64,000 nt of DNA from Maylandia zebra (taxonomy: Eukaryota > Chordata > Actinopteri > Cichliformes > Cichlidae): assembly GCF_041146795.1 (NCBI RefSeq), contig NC_135173.1, positions 56,286,865 to 56,350,864 on the forward strand, given 5' to 3'. The notes below the pieces were generated by a model that had not been told where the DNA came from, ran no database searches, and saw only the letters and a list, made by a program, of their open reading frames with translations. Positions 58,145 to 64,000 of the stretch are shown here, piece after piece. Position 1 is the first letter of the stretch. Each line of letters opens with the position of its first letter. The position numbers were made by a program, and so were the translations under genes.

Positions 58145-58310
58145 GTCAGAGTTGAGAAGTAATAATGTACAAATGTGTTATACTTAGAATTTGGGGGTAT
58201 CTGTACTTTACTTGAGTACTTCTTTTTCTCAAATTTTTTTTATGTTTACCCCCTACATGTTAACACAAATATCTGTACTTTCTACTCCTTACATTTTAAA
58301 AATGGGCTTG
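58145..58310. repeat. hAT-like MITE fragment (TACTTGAGTAC type)
   Basis: GGTATCTGTACTTTACTTGA, GTACTTC, and then ATCTGTACTTTCTACTCCTT follow the pattern of a common fish hAT MITE. Both terminal ends are decayed. Confidence 0.45.
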
Positions 58311-59324
58311 GTACTTCAGCTTCAACCCTTAAAGGGATGTAAGCCATCCTCATACAAGAATGCTACAGTACACAATGTGAAAACATTCCTACATGGATTA
58401 CAGTCAGTTACTGCCTTTTCCCATTCTGACAACTCTGTCTGCCAAATATACAGCATAGCCCTACATATAACATACACATGTATGTTTATACTTAATTAAC
58501 CAGCATCACTACATCCTTAAAAAATGCAAGGTTTTCTTATAACACTAGTTAAAGAAAACTAAATAAATTACAGTACGACCATTCTGGGAGTTTCAACATC
58601 CTGGCCATTCATCCATCCATTTTCTTCTTCTTATCCATGGGCCAAATTGTGGGAAGAGCAGCCTAAGCTTAACAGCCCAGACTTCCATCTCCTTCACTCC
58701 TTCCCCCTTCTTTACCTCATATGCGGGAACACTAACACGTTCCCAGCATGATGTAAGCTTATAACCAGCTGTTATTGTTATAGCTGTCAGCTGTGTAGAG
58801 GATGAGATAATCCATTATATAAAATTTCAAGCACCTAAGCAATATTCTGTCCCTAGTGTCAAGTACAGAGGACTCCATTTCCTTTTATAAGTTGGAATGA
58901 GTGAAGAAGCAGCCAGCGCCCAAAGAAACTCTGGAGAACTATCAATTAAGATAATTTTAAAATATTTACAAGGTAGTCTGGCTATTGGAAGAAATATGTT
59001 AAGAAAGAGCTTGAATCCTCTACACAGCACTGTAATATGTGTTTATTGTAACGTTATGTGGTTTGATTCACTGCAATGGCCAATTTGTAAAAAGTACTTT
59101 TCATGAAAATCGTTGAAGGTAAATTAAGAATAAGACCATGAACAACTGGTAACACCAGGTCATGTATAGATAAACCTTATCATGAAATTCCTTTGCATAA
59201 ATATAATATGTCATGATTATTAGTTTGCTGTAAATAAATCTTTTGTCCTTTTTTGTTTTGTCATATCAGATAAATGTGTCATATCTGACATATTATGGGC
59301 TCCAGCCCCCTGTAGCTCAAATTC
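58311..59324. other. Intergenic DNA
   Basis: No recognised gene or element. A frame at 58897-59106 is short and without a domain. Confidence 0.45.
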
Positions 59325-60290
59325 TAATTCAAATTCAAATTCAAATTTTATTTGTCACGTACACAGTCATACACAGTACGATATGTAGTGAAATGCTTGG
59401 ACAACTGCTCGTGACCTAAAGAGAACAAAAAAGGAAAAGGCTATGAATAAGATAGGAAATAAATATGAAAAATTAAAAAGGGTAAATTTAACTAGGAAGG
59501 AATAAAATATAAATTAAGGTTAAAAATGAAATAACTGTACAACACAAATTAGAATGAAGGGTAAATTTAACTGGGAAGAATAAGATAAAGATAAATATAT
59601 AAATTAAAGTTGAAAATAAAATAACTGTACAACAAAATACACAATACACAATATAGAACTATATAAGAATGTATGAAGAAATCTAAATATAAATAAATAT
59701 ATACACAATAACAGCAGCTGTACAAGTATTAACCGGAAATGAAGAATATAGTGACCAGTGTTGTGCAAAACCAAAGTCCAGAAAGTCCAGTGTGTGTGTA
59801 AGAACCATATGTGTGGGTCAGTACTGTGTGGTGGTGTGATTGAGAGACCGTATCGCCTGCGGGAAGAAGCTCCTCCTCAGTCTCTCTGTGTTGGTCTTCA
59901 GGGAGCGGAATCGCTTTCCTGACCTCAACAGAGAGAACAGTCTGTTGTTGGGATGGCTGAGGTCCTTCACGATCTTCCTGGCCTTGGTCCAGCACCGCCT
60001 GCTGTAGATTGAGTGCAGGTCAGGGAGCTCGGAGCGGATGGTGCGCTCAGCTGACCGCACAACCCTCTGTAGAGCTCGTCTGTCCTGCATGGTGCTGTTC
60101 CCGAACCAGGTTAAGATGTTTCCCGCCAGGATGCTCTCTATGGTGCACGAGTAAAAGTTCCTGAGCACCTTGGAGGGCAGTTGGAAGTCTCTCAAGCGTC
60201 TGAGGTGGTAGAGACGCTGTCGGGCCTTTTTCACCACGGTGTTGATGTGACAGGACCATGACAGCTCTGACAAGGATGAGCGAAAGAGGA
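59325..60290 (-). mobile_element. 5'-truncated LINE (CR1/L2-like) with RT C-terminus
   Basis: The 3' end carries ATTCAAATTCAAATT repeats (59325-59350) and an A-rich 3' UTR shared with 19775-20065. The minus strand from 60273 to 59818 encodes the region after RT: LSWSCHINTVVKKARQRLYH, LRRLRDFQL, SCTIESILAGNILTWFGNS and the C-terminus. It is truncated upstream of this. Confidence 0.8.
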
Positions 60291-60573
60291 TGGATGGATA
60301 CTTTCAAGTCACACATTTCTTTCAGATATCTCTGACTGTTACTGAAACGTATGTTAAGCACAGCTCTTATCATATGGAAGGAACAAGTTAATGTTTTGGC
60401 TTCCTGATATTGGTCTCAGTTTGAGATATTTTGAGTAAAAGGATGTTGATATCACCTCTGCATGTTGTGAGTCTGAAGACTGGCATTGCATTGCTGAAAC
60501 AATTGCACGACTGGAAGGAATGTGTAGAAATGTAGATTTGTACATTTCTATTTGAGGGAGAGAGGAACAAAAT

Positions 60574-62115
60574 ATGGGGAAGATACTTGTTTTACTTGTT
60601 TTTGCTCTCTGCATAAGCGGTACACAGCTGAAAAAAGGTAAGAGAATTTTATAAAAATTTAAGAGCAGATTTAAGTGTTTTTTCATGGAAATTGACAGTT
60701 AATCTGATAATTAAACTGCCACAGTTTCATTATTCAGATAAAAACACATGATTTTGCCATTGAATGGTTTATTATAGAATGGTTTTGAATAGTTAGCCAA
60801 ACATTGCCTTGTGCAGCTCCGTCAGTTTGAAAACTTCCCGTATTTTCTGTCATGCATATTCATCTTTGATTTTTCAAGCGCAGAAAAAACAAGCGTGGCA
60901 CTGAAAACGGTTTTCTATTAACAAAATATATCAGTACATATGTTGGTACAAATATATTTGAAAATCATTTATATTTTGAATGTAACTTTCATTTTTGTAT
61001 TGTTTTTTTGGTTTTTGTTTTTGTTTTTTGCAGGACAAAAGACACGGAGGGAGCAGAAAAACAGCTTTGAGGTTGTTTTTCCCATGCTCAGAACATTTAA
61101 AGGGGCCCCAGTCATTAACATCCAGCCCTTCGTAAATGGGACTCAGGCTTCCTTTCTAACTTATTCCCCTCCAGCTCTGAACTTGCTCAACAATAGCACA
61201 GTGCGGTACCTCGGTGGTTCTCTGAGCACCCGAGTCATTCCCATTATTTACATGTTGGTGGTTACAGTTGGGATTCCAGCCAACGTCAGTATCTTGTGTT
61301 TGCTAGTGACTAAAATCCGAAAGGTGTCTTCTGCCATCCTCTACTGCAGCCTGGCTGTCTCCGACCTCTTCCTCCTCCTCTCCCTCTTCTTTAAGGCTCA
61401 CTACCATTTCCATGGAAACCACTGGGTTCTCGGAGAGACTGCTTGTCGAGTTGTTACGGCATGTTTCTACGGCAATCTCTACTGCTCGGCTACGGCGCTG
61501 GCTTGCATCAGCATCGAACGCCACCTTGCTGTGGTGTACCCGTTCCTGTACAAAAGTATGCCCAAAAGAATGTGCGCTGCCTGGGTGAGCCTGGCTCTGT
61601 GGGGGGTGTTTGGTGTCGCCATCATCCCAGAGCTCATCATCCAGCAGAGCTACTGGCTCCCTCAGCTCAACCGCACAACCTGCCATGATGTGTTGCCCCT
61701 GGATCACAGCTCTCACATGTTTCTGCTCTACTATCACCTGATTCTTATTGTCTTTTTTCTTGTGGTGCCTCTGGTTGTTATAGCTGTGTGTTTTGCCCGA
61801 ATCATCAACAAGCTCACAAGGTCACATTTTGACTGGGTGACGTACATCAAAGCAAGCACACTGGTGTTTAGTATCTTCCTGGTGTGCTTTGTCCCCCCTG
61901 GAGTCCTACACTTTGTCCATTATGTCCAACTGTTTGTGGATGGAACAGAAACTTTGTATGTGTACTTTAATGTGGCAGTGTGTTTGTGCTATGTCCATAC
62001 CTGTCTGGATCCCTTCCTTTTCCTTTTCATGTCCAAGGCTGCACAGTCTAGGTTTCATTTTAAAACTTTCAAGAGAAAGACACTGAGCAGTGTCTTGTTA
62101 ACAAGTAACACGTAG
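60574..62115 (+). CDS. f2rl2: Proteinase-activated receptor 3
   Basis: Exon 1 is 60574-60637 (ATG at 60574, donor GT 60638-60639). Exon 2 is 61034-62115 (acceptor TTTTTTGCAG). The intron is phase 1 and the predicted protein is 381 aa (human PAR3 is 374). Residues 1 to about 17 are a signal peptide. The arm reads PMLR and then TFKGAP; TFRGAP is the human PAR3 tethered ligand, so cleavage is expected after R41. The SLSTRVIPIIYMLVVTVGIP stretch leading into TM1 also matches PAR3. Core marks: HYHFHGNHWVLGE, ISIERHLAVVYPF in place of DRY, TTCHDVLP in loop 2, and CLDPFLFLFMSK at TM7. The cytoplasmic tail is short, as in PAR3. By family it is a thrombin-cleaved receptor or co-receptor at the cell surface. 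It is divergent from f2r at 51478, about 9.1 kb apart. An in-frame ATG at 60940 within the intron is not the start. Confidence 0.93.
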
Positions 62116-63600
62116 ACTAAGGGTTAGCAATAAGTAATTATGACTTTTTATTTTTGTAGCCAATCATGAGGAAAATGATTCTCCTTGGTTGCTATCCAAA
62201 GAGAAATCAAAAATACCTATTCTATTCATTTAAAACTTGCAGTTTACCTGAACCTGATTTTATCTTTGTTTAGTTTATGTGTGTGAGACACATATACAAT
62301 TGGATATTAAAAAAGAAAGCACTAACAGGCCAATTTATTAAGAACAGCTTACTAGTACTGAAATTGACACCATTTTGCCTCCAGAACGCCTTTAATTCTT
62401 CATGTAATATGTTCTGCAAGGTGCTGAAAACATTCCTCAACAATTTTGCCTATATTGACATGAAAGCATTATGCCGTTGCTACAGATTTCTCAGCAGCAC
62501 ATCCATGATGCATGATGTGATTAGCCAAGAAGTTATCTATTGCTATTAAAAACTATCACAAATCAATCAACATGAGTGACCTAAATCTTGCTAAGAGTAA
62601 ACCTAACTTGATAATATACTTGTTTTGTTGCATAAATAATAAAGAAAATATCTGAAACGTTTATTCCAGAAAAGAGTTTTTGTGGCATTTTCTTCTTTTC
62701 CCTCCACATTCTAAAGCTATGAAATCACAATGACATGAAGGGTTAGCTGCAATGTTGATCCTGGATGAACATTATTAGGATGGAATGCCACTGTGTGAAA
62801 ACATGTGAACTGTAGTCTCAGTTGTACACACAATAAACACTGCTGTGTGATTAGATGTTAAGATAACACACTTATTTTGCAGGCAAAAATCAGCACACTT
62901 AAATTTCCTCTTGCTTACTTTGGCTCTATAACTAGCACATGATGTTTATTTTCTGAGTCTATAATACTAAAGGCCTTCCTGATGAACACTTCTGATGTCG
63001 CATTGAGGCTCATAGTTTAAAATTTGTACATTAAATTATGTGAAAAAGCATAATCTTTCTACATGTTGGTCTATAAATTGTGTTTAGGAGAAAAGGTTGT
63101 GGGAGTCACAAAAGCTGTTTGGGGGAACAAAAGTATAACAGCTGAAAAGGAGCAGCTCTACACCTTTAAACTAAACCTGGAGAGGAAAAGATTAAATGAT
63201 GACCAAGGATTACTGAAGCAGGTCAGTAATCCTGACTGTGGTGTACCTGGGTCGTAGTACAGAAATCCTATTCCCAGCTCTTAGTATGCTGACGATACAA
63301 ATAAATTGTTGTTTAACCTACAGTATTATATTCTAGAAATCACACCTTTGTTGTGGGTGTCCTGTGAGGACAATGTACATATAAAAAAAATCAGAAAAAC
63401 AGGTCTACATCTTGAATTTTCAAAAAGTGTATTACAATACTAATAGAAAAATCAGATGAATTAAAAGGCTGGGTATTACATGCTGTCAACATGCATGGGG
63501 GCAATAAATATATGAATGAAAAATGAAAATGAAAGCTGCAAAACAGCTCAGGCAAGCTTATTATTATTAGGTAATATTATATTATTAATAATGAAATCGT
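62116..63600. other. 3' side of f2rl2 and intergenic DNA
   Basis: 62310-62545 (AAGGTGCTGAAAACATTCCT, then TATTGACATGAAAGCATTAT) resembles a decayed DNA-transposon piece common in vertebrates' fish genomes. AATAAA at 62638-62643 may end the f2rl2 transcript. Nothing else is recognised. Confidence 0.45.
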
Positions 63601-63650
63601 AATATTATATTATATTATATTATATTATATTATATTATATTATATTATAT
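63601..63650. repeat. (ATATT)n microsatellite
   Basis: About ten uninterrupted TATAT-type pentamer units. Confidence 0.95.
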
Positions 63651-63752
63651 AAAATTACTTATATTATTAAGTAATTTCCATATTTGTTAATCTGAAAGTG
63701 CTGTGAGCGTGCACCTGATCAACATGCCTGTTTTATTAGACTAGACATGATC

Positions 63753-63753
63753 A

Positions 63754-63805
<52 letters not shown>
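63753..63805. repeat. (ATT)n microsatellite
   Basis: About 17 uninterrupted ATT units, followed by poly-T. Confidence 0.95.
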
Positions 63806-64000
63806 TACTTTTTTTTTTCAAACTCCATCTTCTCTGCATCACAAATGTCGACCGAGGTGGTTAGCAAGACGAAATTGTCATGATGCTAAATCACTAAAGC
63901 TCATTTAATTAATTGCTAACAACTGATGCCATAACTGTGAAAGCTGAGCTGGCCTCTCAGCTAGCCCAGCTTTGTTAACAGGACACGGACACGCCCTCAG

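Noticed and set aside
60940-61033. ATG at 60940 as start of the f2rl2 protein
   Set aside because: This part is intron: it ends in a T-rich tract and CAG acceptor, and a proper signal-peptide exon with phase-1 donor lies at 60574-60637.
63601-63805. Clustered short repeats as a possible CRISPR array
   Set aside because: They are simple ATATT and ATT microsatellites without spacers, in a vertebrate genome.

Overview
This window looks like nuclear DNA from a teleost fish, most likely a percomorph and possibly a cichlid. The evidence is the spliced vertebrate genes with GT/AG introns, the protease-activated receptor (PAR) family, and the transposon load: hAT/ZBED, Tc1/mariner, pogo, L1/Tx1, L2/CR1-like and restriction-like-endonuclease LINEs, a Penelope-like element, and tRNA-derived SINEs whose bodies carry the 'agcgctttac' motif seen in fish. 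I see no prokaryotic operon, CRISPR array or rRNA gene.

The host genes are one PAR (thrombin-receptor type GPCR) cluster. Four PAR1-like (f2r-like) units lie in tandem on the minus strand: copy A (2337 down to 1, running off the left edge), copy B (13944-11464, complete), copy D (about 41990-40906, a pseudogene) and copy C (51478-49721, complete, the best f2r candidate). On the plus strand, head-to-head with copy C, is a PAR3/f2rl2 gene (60574-62115). Each intact gene has the two-exon PAR layout: exon 1 encodes a signal peptide, a phase-1 intron follows, and exon 2 encodes the rest. The seven-helix cores of A, B and C are very similar, while the secreted N-terminal arms, where protease cleavage and the tethered ligand lie, differ strongly. 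Copy C keeps an Arg cleavage site, a tethered-ligand-like start and an acidic stretch like the hirudin-like region of PAR1. Copy B keeps an Arg but no acidic stretch. Copy A has no Arg at all in its arm.

Region by region: 0-2.4 kb copy A; 2.4-10 kb hAT relics, an endogenous-retrovirus relic and an internally deleted RLE LINE; 11.4-14.1 kb copy B and its promoter; 15-24 kb nested hAT, LINE and Tc1 insertions; 24.7-28.5 kb exon-like pieces of an unrecognised minus-strand gene mixed with a solo LTR, a mariner and a SINE; 29-36.5 kb a LINE split by hAT elements, and a Penelope-like fragment; 37.7-40.9 kb a second solo LTR, a pogo-like element and a LINE piece; 40.9-42.2 kb pseudogene D and its decayed promoter; 43.3-47.5 kb nested hATs, a SINE and an L2-type LINE; 49.7-51.7 kb copy C and promoter; 52-60 kb mostly non-coding; 60.5-62.1 kb f2rl2; 62-64 kb non-coding with microsatellites.

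Flanking DNA is shared between units (5' flank of B with 5' flank of D; 3' flanks of B and C; promoters of B, C and D). The array therefore grew by tandem duplication of gene plus flanks and was later expanded by transposons. All repeat and paralogue alignments were made by eye, so percent identities are not given.
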